Positions 18,288 to 26,250 of a DNA stretch of 64,000 nt are shown here, one piece after another (position 1 is the first letter of the stretch; every line of letters starts with the position of its first letter). Origin of the DNA: Hydrogenoanaerobacterium saccharovorans (GTDB lineage: Bacteria > Bacillota > Clostridia > Oscillospirales > Ruminococcaceae); NCBI RefSeq assembly GCF_003814745.1, contig NZ_RKRD01000001.1, forward strand, positions 1,860,001 to 1,924,000, read 5' to 3'. Both the position numbers and the translations under genes were made by a program. Below the pieces are notes generated by a model that was not told where the DNA came from, did not search any database, and saw nothing but the letters and a program-made list of their open reading frames with translations.

Positions 18288-18322
18288 TCAAAAAGCTCTA
18301 CCCAATGGCAGAGCTTTTGAAG
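18288..18322 (-). terminator. terminator of the DUF1622 gene
   Basis: Minus-strand arms AAAGCTCT and AGAGCTTT around a ten-base loop, followed by T's, just after the stop codon at 18331. Confidence 0.7.
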
Positions 18323-18330
18323 TTATTATA

Positions 18331-18672
18331 TTAATCTTTGTTTAGGGCATGTTCCGATTCTGCCACTTCTCCATTCTTAATCTCCCAATGAATCAAGAAG
18401 CTTAATGCCGCACGCAATATAATAATACCCGCAACCGTTAAAATCTCACTGAAGTCGCGCACTACAACGGTACGCAGTATCTCGCTGCCCATTTTAAATT
18501 CCAATCCCATTGCCAAACCTTTTGCAAGATTCAGCTTTGTATAAGGGTCGCGCTTTAAATAACTGTATGTACCATGAATCCCCGAAGCAACGACTATAAG
18601 AACCCCCACCAATTCAAATAAAAGAATTGCAAAGTCAACCACTTTGGTTAACAGTACATGCATAACTTCCAC
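18331..18672 (-). CDS. DUF1622 family membrane protein
   Basis: Small integral membrane protein of 113 residues with a long N-terminal hydrophobic helix (VVDFAILLFELVGVLIVVAS), a charged loop with RDPYTKLNLAKGLAMGLEF and a C-terminal helix pair (ILTVAGIIILRAALSFLI). This matches the look of DUF1622, a family of unknown function. Start is GTG at 18670-18672, eight bases after GGAGG. It lies downstream of an FMN-binding lipoprotein gene on the same strand, with a terminator-like hairpin between them, and near apbE and rnf genes. A link to membrane redox chemistry is inference only. Confidence 0.75.
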   Translation of the reverse strand: MEVMHVLLTKVVDFAILLFELVGVLIVVASGIHGTYSYLKRDPYTKLNLAKGLAMGLEFKMGSEILRTVVVRDFSEILTVAGIIILRAALSFLIHWEIKNGEVAESEHALNKD

Positions 18673-18715
18673 ACTCTGTTCCTCCGTTTTTTTACATTTC
18701 TACATAATAAAGCGG

Positions 18716-18745
18716 CAGGAAACCAATGAGTTTCCTGCCGTGTAT
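18716..18745 (-). terminator. terminator of the FMN-binding lipoprotein gene
   Basis: Minus-strand hairpin CGGCAGGAAAC/GTTTCCTGCCG with a short loop, followed by CTTTATT. It lies 13 bases after the lipoprotein stop codon. Confidence 0.75.
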
Positions 18746-18757
18746 AGGTAACTAAAA

Positions 18758-19192
18758 TTACTCTACAACAATCGTTTCAGTGTTGCCCTTTTTAGCGCCT
18801 TTGGAAAGAGCCTCATTCACAAGAACTTTAAAAGAATCTGATGAAAGGGTTGCACCTGCAAGAGTATCAACCTTTTTAACTTCTTGTTTGCTTACCAATT
18901 GGTCTTCAAGTTCTTTCATGAACTTTTCAGGATAAGTACCTGAAACGGGCTCCATAGCATCTTTGTAGCCAGCATCCGCCGATTTCAGTACGCCTTGTTC
19001 ATTGACAGAGTCGAAGTCAACTTCGGAAATTTTACCGCCGGAAACAGTAACTTGTACATAATCTTTCCAACCGTGATCATCAGCGTTTTTGTACTCTGCT
19101 TTGTATGTGCCGTCTTTCATTCCAGCGCTGCAACCTGTCAAGAGAGATGCGCTTAAAAGTGCTGCAACCAATGCAATGCCAAATTTTTTCAT
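18758..19192 (-). CDS. FMN-binding domain lipoprotein, predicted flavinylation target
   Basis: Lipid-anchored extracytoplasmic protein of 144 residues: signal peptide ending LLTGC (lipobox cysteine C21), then one FMN-binding (FMN_bind) domain. The segment VDTLAGATLSSDSF contains the D-x-x-x-G-A-T-type flavinylation motif, so FMN is probably attached through a phosphoester to T115 by ApbE. The same motif occurs in RnfG in this window (LAGATISS). The gene diverges from apbE, whose promoter is a near copy of its own. Single-domain flavoproteins of this type are thought to pass electrons on the outer membrane face; the partner here is not known. Confidence 0.85.
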   Translation of the reverse strand: MKKFGIALVAALLSASLLTGCSAGMKDGTYKAEYKNADDHGWKDYVQVTVSGGKISEVDFDSVNEQGVLKSADAGYKDAMEPVSGTYPEKFMKELEDQLVSKQEVKKVDTLAGATLSSDSFKVLVNEALSKGAKKGNTETIVVE

Positions 19193-19228
19193 TCTATACC
19201 TCCAAGGTGTTGTATTTATGTAGATTTC

Positions 19229-19257
19229 ATTATATAATTTTTTTATCGCTGCGTCAA
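19229..19257 (-). promoter_or_regulatory. promoter of FMN-binding lipoprotein gene
   Basis: Minus-strand TTGACG (19252-19257), 17-base spacer, perfect TATAAT (19229-19234). The -35 hexamer is embedded in ATTGACGCA-like sequence; the divergent apbE promoter shares TTGACGCA. Confidence 0.78.
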
Positions 19258-19296
19258 TCTATTTTCAAAATTTAATTATTAATGATATAATAATTG

Positions 19297-19325
19297 TTGA
19301 CGCAAGTATAAAAATTATTCATAGT
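19297..19325 (+). promoter_or_regulatory. candidate apbE promoter
   Basis: TTGACG (19297-19302), 17-base spacer, CATAGT (19320-19325). The -35 element is strong and the -10 weak. It lies about 50 bases before apbE. Confidence 0.5.
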
Positions 19326-19377
19326 GTTATTGGGCCTTCACTAGAAAAATTAAATTTTGCCCTACGGAGATTAGTTT

Positions 19378-20451
19378 ATGATGTTAAAAAAGAAAAATTT
19401 AATGATTGGCGTTATTTTGACAGCAACTGCAGTATTAGCGGCTTTGCTCTTTTTTTCTATTAGAGAGGAAAAAGAAGACCGTGTGGATTTTTTGATGGAT
19501 ACGTTTATTCAGCAGCAGATAACAGGAAGAAAAGCAAAACAGACGGGCGAAAAAGTTTTTCAGGCGTTAAAAGCGTTTGATGATAGTTTGTCTATGTATA
19601 ACACCGAATCTGAAATTTCTAAAATCAACAACGCTGCCGGAATATCCTACGTTAAGGTAGCTGAGCAAACCTATAATCTGCTTAAACGCTCACAGGAGCT
19701 ATCTACTTTGCACAACTCGTTTGACTTTACCATTGCGCCGATTACTGCGCTGTGGCACGAAGCCAAAGAAAACGGCGTACCCCCAACAGAAGAGCAGGTT
19801 GCCCAAAGGCTTGCCTTAGTAGATTACAAAAAAGTGCTTTTTAATGACGAAGAGCAGTCGGTTATGCTCGCCGAAAAAGGCATGGCAATAGATATGGGCG
19901 GCATAGCAAAGGGATATGCATGTGATGTGGTTCGTTCCATCTATCAAAAATCGGACATCTCTACCGCATTAATTTCAATAGGCGGCAATGTTTATACCTA
20001 TCGCACACCTCGGGGCAAACAAGGCTACCGTGTAGGAATACGCAACCCCATTGGTGACAGTGCAGATGCATTGCTTTCTCTTATGAGTACCGAGCAGGTG
20101 ATTGCCACCTCGGGTGCATACGAACGTTTTTTTGAATATCAAGGAATATCCTATCACCATATCATAGATAAAAACACTGGGTTTCCCGCCCAGAGCGATT
20201 TGTTATCTGCAACCATTGTAACCGCAGACGGAGCACTGGCGGATTTTTTATCTACTACATACTATATTTTGGGTAAAAAGGCTGTTTTAGAAACCATTGA
20301 ACAAGAAAAAGCAACGCTTGCAAAAGGTGAAACTCCGCAATTCGCGATTATTGCAATTGACAAGCAGTATAACATCTATGTTTCTCCATCGTTAAAAGAC
20401 AAAGTTGAACTTTTAGAGGATGATGGTGGAAAATATCGGTTCGCAGTATAG
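19378..20451 (+). CDS. apbE: FAD:protein FMN transferase
   Basis: Extracytoplasmic, membrane-anchored enzyme that cleaves FAD and attaches FMN to threonines of target proteins. 357 residues: a single N-terminal membrane helix (NLMIGVILTATAVLAALLFF), then the ApbE domain with DTFIQQQ, DSLSMYNTESEISKIN, IDMGGIAKGYACD (flavin site), ISIGGNVYTY and HHIIDKNTGFPA. Metal- and FAD-binding motifs are all present. Likely substrates are encoded on both sides: the FMN-binding lipoprotein (T115) and RnfG/RnfD. Placement right before the rnf operon is common in Clostridia and fits. The start ATG-ATG at 19378 is preceded by CGGAGA. Confidence 0.95.
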   Translation: MMLKKKNLMIGVILTATAVLAALLFFSIREEKEDRVDFLMDTFIQQQITGRKAKQTGEKVFQALKAFDDSLSMYNTESEISKINNAAGISYVKVAEQTYNLLKRSQELSTLHNSFDFTIAPITALWHEAKENGVPPTEEQVAQRLALVDYKKVLFNDEEQSVMLAEKGMAIDMGGIAKGYACDVVRSIYQKSDISTALISIGGNVYTYRTPRGKQGYRVGIRNPIGDSADALLSLMSTEQVIATSGAYERFFEYQGISYHHIIDKNTGFPAQSDLLSATIVTADGALADFLSTTYYILGKKAVLETIEQEKATLAKGETPQFAIIAIDKQYNIYVSPSLKDKVELLEDDGGKYRFAV

Positions 20452-20460
20452 ATATGAGAC

Positions 20461-20489
20461 TTGGATAATTTGTTAAATTGTGATATAAT
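20461..20489 (+). promoter_or_regulatory. sigma-A promoter of the rnf operon
   Basis: TTGGAT (20461-20466), 17-base spacer, perfect TATAAT (20484-20489), ending 30 bases before the first ATG of the Gx-rnf operon. Read-through from apbE is also possible. Confidence 0.7.
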
Positions 20490-20519
20490 AAGTCGTTCAA
20501 CTCAATCGGAGGTGCAACA

Positions 20520-21041
20520 ATGAAAAGAAAAATCAGTACCTACCAGGTTGCATTCCTTGGGATGATGCTTGCGGTTGCACTGGTTCTTTCGTTTTTTGAA
20601 AGTACGCTATGTGCTTTTATGGCGATTCCGCCGGGAATCAAGCTTGGGCTTGCAAACCTGGCAACGATGTACACACTTTTTTTTGCCGGTAACGTACCCG
20701 CTGTAATTCTTGTTTTATTAAAATCGGCTTTTGTTGGGCTGACCAGAGGCTTTACAGGTTTTTTCTTAAGCCTTTCGGGCGGTATCCTTTCTATTCTTGT
20801 GCTGATGCTTTTAAAACGATTTAACAACATGGGTTTATCTTATATCGGCATAAGTGTGGTTGGTTCGATATTTCACAATATCGGGCAAATATTGGCGGCA
20901 TCCATTTTGATTCGTTCGGTTTTAACCCTTTACTACAGCATGGTATTGATTGTATCCGGTGCAGTGATGGGTGTTCTAACCGGAATCACCTTTGGACAGT
21001 TGGTACCCTATTTTAATAAGTTTAGCAACAAATATAAGTAG
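20520..21041 (+). CDS. Gx transporter / heptaprenyl diphosphate synthase component I-like membrane protein
   Basis: Integral membrane protein of 173 residues with about five helices. The start GMMLAVALVLSFFES and the segment PGIKLGLANLATMYTLF are characteristic of the Gx_transp/HepS-component-I family, sometimes annotated as heptaprenyl diphosphate synthase subunit I. Function is not established; related ECF-type S components bind vitamins or precursors. GGAGG lies six bases before its ATG. It is the first gene after the rnf promoter and ends 19 bases before the preferred rnfC start, so it is cotranscribed with rnf. In this setting a role in quinone or flavin supply is plausible but unproven. 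Confidence 0.8.
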   Translation: MKRKISTYQVAFLGMMLAVALVLSFFESTLCAFMAIPPGIKLGLANLATMYTLFFAGNVPAVILVLLKSAFVGLTRGFTGFFLSLSGGILSILVLMLLKRFNNMGLSYIGISVVGSIFHNIGQILAASILIRSVLTLYYSMVLIVSGAVMGVLTGITFGQLVPYFNKFSNKYK

Positions 21042-21060
21042 AAGTTGGAGGTTGTTGAGA

Positions 21061-22371
21061 TTGAGTATAGCAAAAGAAAAACTGCTAAATGGCATCCGTG
21101 TTGCTCATTTAAAGAATACCGAAAATGTGCAAACAGTATCTATGCCTGTTCCGTCTCGAGTAACGATTCCCATGATTCAGCATCTGGGAGCGCCCTGTAA
21201 AAGCATTGTAAAACCAGGAGACCGTGTTTTGGTTGGCCAGTTGATCGGTGAATGTCAGGGCTCTTTTTACGCGCCTATTCATTCAAGTGTATCGGGCACA
21301 GTAAAGGCAATTGATTCGATGGTCATCTCATCAGGCGGCAGTTGCGAAACAGTCATCATTGATACAGACGGTATGCAGGAGATCAGCAGTGATGTAAAAG
21401 TTCCTGTTATAAATTCCAAAGAAAGCTTTATTGAGGCTATCAAGCAATCCGGTCTGGTCGGTCTTGGTGGTGCGGGATTCCCCACTTGGGTAAAGCTTAA
21501 TATTAAATCTGAGCAAAAAGCAGATTATTTAATCATTAATGCTGCAGAATGTGAGCCTTACATTACCTCAGATTATCGTGAGATGCTTGAAAATACCGAC
21601 GATATTCTGGCAGGTATGGCTGCGGTAAAAAAATATTTAAATGTTGGCAAGGTTATTATAAGCATAGAAAAAAACAAGCCAAAAGCAATTGAGCTTTTTG
21701 AAAAGCTTGCTGCCCAAACGAAAGAATTTGAAGTGTTTGTTTTGCAATGCAAATACCCCAAAGGTGCTGAGAAGGTAATCATCCACGACACAGTAGGCAG
21801 AGTAGTGCCGGAAGGCAAATTGCCCATTGATGTGGGAACCATTGTGATGAACGTAGCTTCGGTAGGCTTTGTAGGTACTTATATGCGAACAGGCATGCCG
21901 TTGATACAAAAACGCATTACCGTAGACGGGGGTGCTATTACCGAAGCAAAAAATGTAATGGTTCCCATCGGTACTTCCATCCAAGATGTTGCAGAGTTTT
22001 GTGGTGGGATAAAAGGCGAAGCCCGCAAGATACTGATGGGCGGCCCTATGATGGGCATTGCTTTATATGATATGGACATGCCTATCATAAAAAATAACAA
22101 TGCTGTGCTATTCTTTAATGAAAAACAGGCAAAAGAACAAAAAACAACATTGTGCATCCGCTGCGGAAAATGCGGACAGGTATGCCCCGTTCGCCTGATG
22201 CCTGTTTCAATTGAACGCGCATTTGAAGCAAAAGATGTTGAGCGGCTTAGTGCTTTAAAGGTTAATATGTGCGTAGAATGCGGTTGCTGTTCTTTTATTT
22301 GCCCTGCTAAACGTCCGCTAGTGCAGACAAACAGAGCTTCTAAAAAGCTATTGAGAGAAACTAAAAAGTAG
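21061..22371 (+). CDS. rnfC: Rnf electron transport complex subunit C
   Basis: Peripheral subunit of the Na+/H+-pumping ferredoxin:NAD+ oxidoreductase, carrying the NADH/FMN site. About 436 residues from TTG 21061, which lies nine bases after GGAGG; longer in-frame starts would overlap the preceding gene. Visible are VGLGGAGFPTWVKL (NADH/FMN site as in NuoF), INAAECEPYI, and two [4Fe-4S] motifs near the C terminus, CIRCGKCGQVCPVRLMP and CVECGCCSFICPAKRP. First rnf gene, followed by rnfD after two bases. The order C-D-G-E-A-B is the usual one in Clostridia. Confidence 0.96.
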   Translation: MSIAKEKLLNGIRVAHLKNTENVQTVSMPVPSRVTIPMIQHLGAPCKSIVKPGDRVLVGQLIGECQGSFYAPIHSSVSGTVKAIDSMVISSGGSCETVIIDTDGMQEISSDVKVPVINSKESFIEAIKQSGLVGLGGAGFPTWVKLNIKSEQKADYLIINAAECEPYITSDYREMLENTDDILAGMAAVKKYLNVGKVIISIEKNKPKAIELFEKLAAQTKEFEVFVLQCKYPKGAEKVIIHDTVGRVVPEGKLPIDVGTIVMNVASVGFVGTYMRTGMPLIQKRITVDGGAITEAKNVMVPIGTSIQDVAEFCGGIKGEARKILMGGPMMGIALYDMDMPIIKNNNAVLFFNEKQAKEQKTTLCIRCGKCGQVCPVRLMPVSIERAFEAKDVERLSALKVNMCVECGCCSFICPAKRPLVQTNRASKKLLRETKK

Positions 22372-22382
22372 AGGTGTTTGCT

Positions 22383-23318
22383 TTGACTAAAAAATTAATA
22401 GTATCATCATCGCCGCATATTCGCAGCCCAAGAACAACGCAAAGCATTATGCTGGATGTTGTAATTGCACTGCTGCCGACATTGGTTGCGGCAACCATTA
22501 TCTTTGGCAGCAAGGCGCTGATACTGACGGTGGTCTGTGCTGCATCCTGCGTGTTTTTTGAGTGGGCATTATGCAAAATCACCAAGCAGGATAACACAAT
22601 ATCTGATTTGAGTGCAGTGGTAACAGGTATCATCTTAGCTTACAATTTACCCGCTGAGCTGCCTATTTGGATGGCAGTAATCGGCTCGTTTGTAGCGATT
22701 GTAATTGTAAAAGGGCTGTTTGGCGGCATAGGACAAAACTTTGCCAACCCTGCGTTGGTAGGCCGAATTGTGCTGTTTGTTTCGTTCTCGTCTGCTATGA
22801 CCACATGGGTAAAGCCATTCTCATACCAATATGGCACCACCGATGTTATGACTACGGCTACTCCCCTTGATATGATGCGTGCCGGAAAATGGACCGAATA
22901 CAGCGACCTGTTTTTTGGAACTATCGGCGGATGCCTTGGCGAAACCTGCGCGCTTACACTTATCATCGGCTGTATCTATCTCGTAATCCGCAAAGTCATC
23001 AACCCCATTATTCCTCTGGTATACATCGGTACAGTTGCACTCGGTGCTTTTTTAGGCGGCGAGGATGTACTATTTCATGTACTCAGTGGCGGCTTGATGC
23101 TTGGCGCCGTATTTATGGCAACCGACTACACTACCTCCCCCACCACCAACTGGGGTAAGGTAATATTTGCCGCAGGGTGCGGTATCATCACAATTATAAT
23201 TCGTCTGTTCGGTTCATACACCGAGGGTGTTTCTTTTTCTATCTTGCTGATGAATATTCTCACACCGTATATTGAAAAAGCAACCCTTCCAAAGGTGTTA
23301 GGAGGTGCATATAAATGA
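22383..23318 (+). CDS. rnfD: Rnf complex subunit D
   Basis: Membrane subunit (about 311 residues, around 9 helices) with a covalently bound FMN and a proposed role in ion translocation. The flavinylation threonine lies in TATPLDMMRAG, and GGIGQNFANPALVGR is the conserved loop. Start taken as TTG 22383, seven bases after GAGG; a GTG at 22374 in frame is closer to the site and less likely. The stop overlaps the rnfG ATG (ATGA, 23315-23318). Confidence 0.95.
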   Translation: MTKKLIVSSSPHIRSPRTTQSIMLDVVIALLPTLVAATIIFGSKALILTVVCAASCVFFEWALCKITKQDNTISDLSAVVTGIILAYNLPAELPIWMAVIGSFVAIVIVKGLFGGIGQNFANPALVGRIVLFVSFSSAMTTWVKPFSYQYGTTDVMTTATPLDMMRAGKWTEYSDLFFGTIGGCLGETCALTLIIGCIYLVIRKVINPIIPLVYIGTVALGAFLGGEDVLFHVLSGGLMLGAVFMATDYTTSPTTNWGKVIFAAGCGIITIIIRLFGSYTEGVSFSILLMNILTPYIEKATLPKVLGGAYK

Positions 23319-23878
23319 GCAAAGCAAAAGAAATATTGATGCCTGTTTTGGTACTTGGTGTTGTATGTCTTGTCGTTACGGCACTGCTTGGGGTAACCAA
23401 CTTTTTTACTGCGCCTATCATTGCAGCGAATCAAGGCTCTAAAACCGATTCTTCGCGTAAAGTGGTTTTAGCTGATGGCGATAAATTCACAAAAGTTGAT
23501 TTGCCTGAAAGTGAATTGACTGGGCTTGGTGTTACTGAAGTTTATAAGGCAGAAAATGGTGCAGGCTATGCCATTACAACCGCAGTTGTCGGTTATCACG
23601 GTGAAATCACCTCGATGTTTGGTATAGACCCTGAGGGCAAAATTGTAGGTTTAACCGTACTTAGCCACACCGAAACAAAAGGTTTGGGCGAACGTATTGC
23701 AGACAAAGACTGGCAAAGCCAGTTTATAGGCAAAAGCGGCACTTTAAACCTTGTTAAGGGAACCGGCGGCGGAGACAATGATATTGCCGCATTGGCTGGT
23801 GCTACTATATCCTCTACAGCAATGACAACTGCCGCAAATTCTGCGCTGGCTGCATTTGAAATGGCGAAAGGGGCGTAA
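23315..23878 (+). CDS. rnfG: Rnf complex subunit G
   Basis: Membrane-anchored flavoprotein of 187 residues: one N-terminal helix (LVLGVVCLVVTALLGVTNFF) and an extracytoplasmic FMN_bind domain. FMN is expected on T164 in AALAGATISS, the ApbE target motif. KGLGERI is the conserved segment before it. GGAGGTG lies before its ATG within the end of rnfD. Predicted to pass electrons from RnfD or RnfE/A across the outer face of the membrane to complete the ferredoxin-NAD path. Confidence 0.95.
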   Translation: MSKAKEILMPVLVLGVVCLVVTALLGVTNFFTAPIIAANQGSKTDSSRKVVLADGDKFTKVDLPESELTGLGVTEVYKAENGAGYAITTAVVGYHGEITSMFGIDPEGKIVGLTVLSHTETKGLGERIADKDWQSQFIGKSGTLNLVKGTGGGDNDIAALAGATISSTAMTTAANSALAAFEMAKGA

Positions 23879-23880
23879 TG

Positions 23881-24576
23881 ATGAGTAACAATACAAACAA
23901 AGGCAGTATGACCTATCTGTCTATTTTACTAAACGGTATCATTAAGGAAAACCCCGTTATGGTGATGCTGCTGGGTACCTGTCCATCATTGGCGGTAACT
24001 ACAATGGTCAGCAATTCTATTGGTATGGGGCTTGCCACAACATTCGTTTTAATTGGTTCAAACGTTGTAATTTCTCTGATTAAAAAGCTGATTCCTTCCA
24101 CTGTACGTATCCCCTGCTATGTTGTTGTTATCGCAGGGTTTGTAACCATCATCAAGCAATTAATGATGGCTTATGTACAGCCGCTTTATGTGGCACTTGG
24201 CGTGTTTCTTGACCTCATCGTTGTAAACTGCATTTTACTTGGGCGTGCAGAAGTTTTTGCAAGCAAAAATAAAGTAAGCTATGCATTTTTTGACGGGCTT
24301 GGCATGGGGCTTGGTTTCACCTTGTCTCTGTTCGTTATCGGCAGTATTCGTGAGCTTTTAGGCAGCGGCACTTGGATGGGCTTCACTGTAACTGCCGGCT
24401 TCATTGAGCCAATGGCTATTTTTGCTTCACCCGCTGGCGGCTTTTTTGTTTATGGTATTCTTATTGCGCTGGTTGGCGTGTTGATGAGAAAAAAAGGCAA
24501 AACACCAAGAAAATCTTTTGGCTGTTCATCCTGCCCTTCCGCAGGAATCTGCCAGAATAAACAGGAGGAGTGCTGA
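23881..24576 (+). CDS. rnfE: Rnf complex subunit E
   Basis: Integral membrane subunit (about 231 residues, six helices), paralogous to RnfA and NqrD/E. The conserved Cys-containing half-helices are around MLLGTCPSLAVTT and VVNCILLGRAEVFA. Together with RnfA it holds the membrane [2Fe-2S] cluster. Two ATGs occur in a row (23878 and 23881); AAAGGGG fits the second better. The C-terminal tail is Cys-containing (SFGCSSCPSAGICQNKQEEC), a feature often seen in clostridial RnfE. The stop lies just before the rnfA start. Confidence 0.94.
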   Translation: MSNNTNKGSMTYLSILLNGIIKENPVMVMLLGTCPSLAVTTMVSNSIGMGLATTFVLIGSNVVISLIKKLIPSTVRIPCYVVVIAGFVTIIKQLMMAYVQPLYVALGVFLDLIVVNCILLGRAEVFASKNKVSYAFFDGLGMGLGFTLSLFVIGSIRELLGSGTWMGFTVTAGFIEPMAIFASPAGGFFVYGILIALVGVLMRKKGKTPRKSFGCSSCPSAGICQNKQEEC

Positions 24577-24578
24577 TC

Positions 24579-25178
24579 ATGGAACTTGCAAAATCTTTGA
24601 GCATCGTGTTGTTCAGCGCCATTCTGGTGAACAACTTTGTACTTTCAAAATTTATGGGTATCTGCCCGTTTCTCGGTGTATCTAAAAACTTGAAATCTGC
24701 CTTTGGCATGAGCTGTGCTGTTACTTTTGTAATGTTGATGGCTACTGCAGTAACCCACCCGCTTTACACCTATCTGCTTGTACCAAACGGCCTTGAATAC
24801 CTTGATACCGTTTCGTTTATCCTCGTTATTGCGGCGTTCGTACAGTTGGTTGAGATTGTTCTTAAACGTTATATTCCTGCACTGCACAAAACACTGGGTG
24901 TTTACCTGCCGCTTATTACTACAAACTGCGCTATTTTAGGTGTAACTTTGCTGAACATTAAAGAGGGTTACAGCTATGGTGTTTCACTGGTAAATGCATT
25001 GGGTGGCGGACTTGGCTTTATGCTTGCAATGGTATTGTTCGCAGGGGTTCGTACCCGTTTGGAGGACAGCCGTATACTTCGCCCGTTTGAGGGTCTGCCG
25101 ATCACACTGATTTCCGCTTCGATTGTTGCTTTGTCGTTTTTAGGTTTCGGCGGTGTAATCGACGGTATATTTAAATAA
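24579..25178 (+). CDS. rnfA: Rnf complex subunit A
   Basis: Integral membrane subunit of 199 residues, six helices, paralogue of RnfE. Recognisable by VNNFVLSKFMGICPFLGVSK and TTNCAILGVTLLNI, the two Cys-bearing half-helices that with RnfE bind the membrane iron-sulfur cluster. Start at ATG 24579, ten bases after AGGAGG; an in-frame GTG at 24570 overlaps rnfE and is not needed. Confidence 0.95.
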   Translation: MELAKSLSIVLFSAILVNNFVLSKFMGICPFLGVSKNLKSAFGMSCAVTFVMLMATAVTHPLYTYLLVPNGLEYLDTVSFILVIAAFVQLVEIVLKRYIPALHKTLGVYLPLITTNCAILGVTLLNIKEGYSYGVSLVNALGGGLGFMLAMVLFAGVRTRLEDSRILRPFEGLPITLISASIVALSFLGFGGVIDGIFK

Positions 25179-25197
25179 CGAAAGGCAGGGTGATATT

Positions 25198-26007
25198 ATG
25201 TTTGAAGCAATCTTAGTCCCTGTTTTAATTTTGACAGGAGTTGGCGTTGCAGCCGGTATTATGTTATCGTTTGCATCTAAGTTTATGGCTATCCCCGTAG
25301 ATACAAGGCTTGAGGAAGTACGCGAGGCACTCCCCGGCATCAATTGCGGTGCTTGCGGTTATGCAGGCTGCGACCAATATGCAAAAGCCATTGTAGAAGA
25401 AGGCGCCGCAGTTAACCGTTGCATCCCCGGCGGCGATAAAACAGCAAAAGCTGTTGGTGAGCTGATGGGAACCGGCGTGAGTGACGTAGAAGAAAAAGTT
25501 GCCTTTGTAGCTTGTAAAGGTGTCCCCGGAGATGATAAGAAAAAACTTGATTATAAAGGTATTGATTCGTGCTATGCAGCCAGTTTGCTTTACGGCGGTG
25601 ATTCCAGCTGTGCATACGGCTGCTTAGGCTATGGTGACTGTGCTAAATCTTGCCCCTTTGGTGCGATTGATTTGGTAAATGGAGTTGCTGTGGTTCGCCC
25701 CGAAATTTGCACAGGGTGCTCTCTTTGTGTGGCTACCTGCCCGAAAGCTCTTATTTCAATGTACCCGGTAAACAAACCCATTCACGTAGAATGCCGTAAT
25801 AAAGACAAAGGTGCCAAAACACGCAAGGTCTGCGCAAATGGTTGTATTGCCTGCAGAAAATGTGCATCTGTGTGCCCGACCGAAGCAATCACTGTGGATG
25901 AAAATCTGGCTTATATCGACGTTGAAAAATGTATCTCTTGCGGCAAATGTATCGAGGTGTGCCCCGTTCATGTCATTGAAAAATTCCACCCCTCGTGTGA
26001 GAAATAA
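25198..26007 (+). CDS. rnfB: Rnf complex subunit B (ferredoxin entry)
   Basis: Membrane-anchored iron-sulfur subunit of 269 residues that accepts electrons from ferredoxin. One N-terminal membrane helix, then the Cys-rich 4Fe-4S domain GINCGACGYAGCDQYAKAI, then several ferredoxin-type clusters: CLGYGDCAKSCPFGAI, CTGCSLCVATCPKALI, CANGCIACRKCASVCP and CISCGKCIEVCPVHVI. The number of clusters is typical of clostridial RnfB. Last gene of the operon, followed by a strong terminator. Confidence 0.96.
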   Translation: MFEAILVPVLILTGVGVAAGIMLSFASKFMAIPVDTRLEEVREALPGINCGACGYAGCDQYAKAIVEEGAAVNRCIPGGDKTAKAVGELMGTGVSDVEEKVAFVACKGVPGDDKKKLDYKGIDSCYAASLLYGGDSSCAYGCLGYGDCAKSCPFGAIDLVNGVAVVRPEICTGCSLCVATCPKALISMYPVNKPIHVECRNKDKGAKTRKVCANGCIACRKCASVCPTEAITVDENLAYIDVEKCISCGKCIEVCPVHVIEKFHPSCEK

Positions 26008-26036
26008 TCTACTGTAAGTTTTAACACTTTACTGCT

Positions 26037-26072
26037 AGGCTTGTACAGCAATGCTGTACAAGCCTATTTTTT
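26037..26072 (+). terminator. terminator of the rnf operon
   Basis: Perfect 13-bp stem AGGCTTGTACAGC/GCTGTACAAGCCT with a three-base loop, followed by ATTTTTT. It lies 30 bases after the rnfB stop. Confidence 0.9.
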
Positions 26073-26085
26073 ATAGTATTAGAAG

Positions 26086-26114
26086 TTGAAAATAGTATAT
26101 TGAATGCATATGAT
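26086..26114 (+). promoter_or_regulatory. promoter of the MtaA-like gene
   Basis: TTGAAA (26086-26091), 17-base spacer, TATGAT (26109-26114). It predicts an untranslated leader of about 130 bases with no RNA element that I recognise. Confidence 0.5.
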
Positions 26115-26250
26115 TATTGCTTATTATGTGAATAGTTTTAGATGCAGATAGATAAAGAATTACCAAAACCTATTCTTTTTTACAATGCAACCGGAAGATT
26201 TACCTGTATACTATAGATAATATGCAAAACGTAGTTTAGGAGGAATAGAT

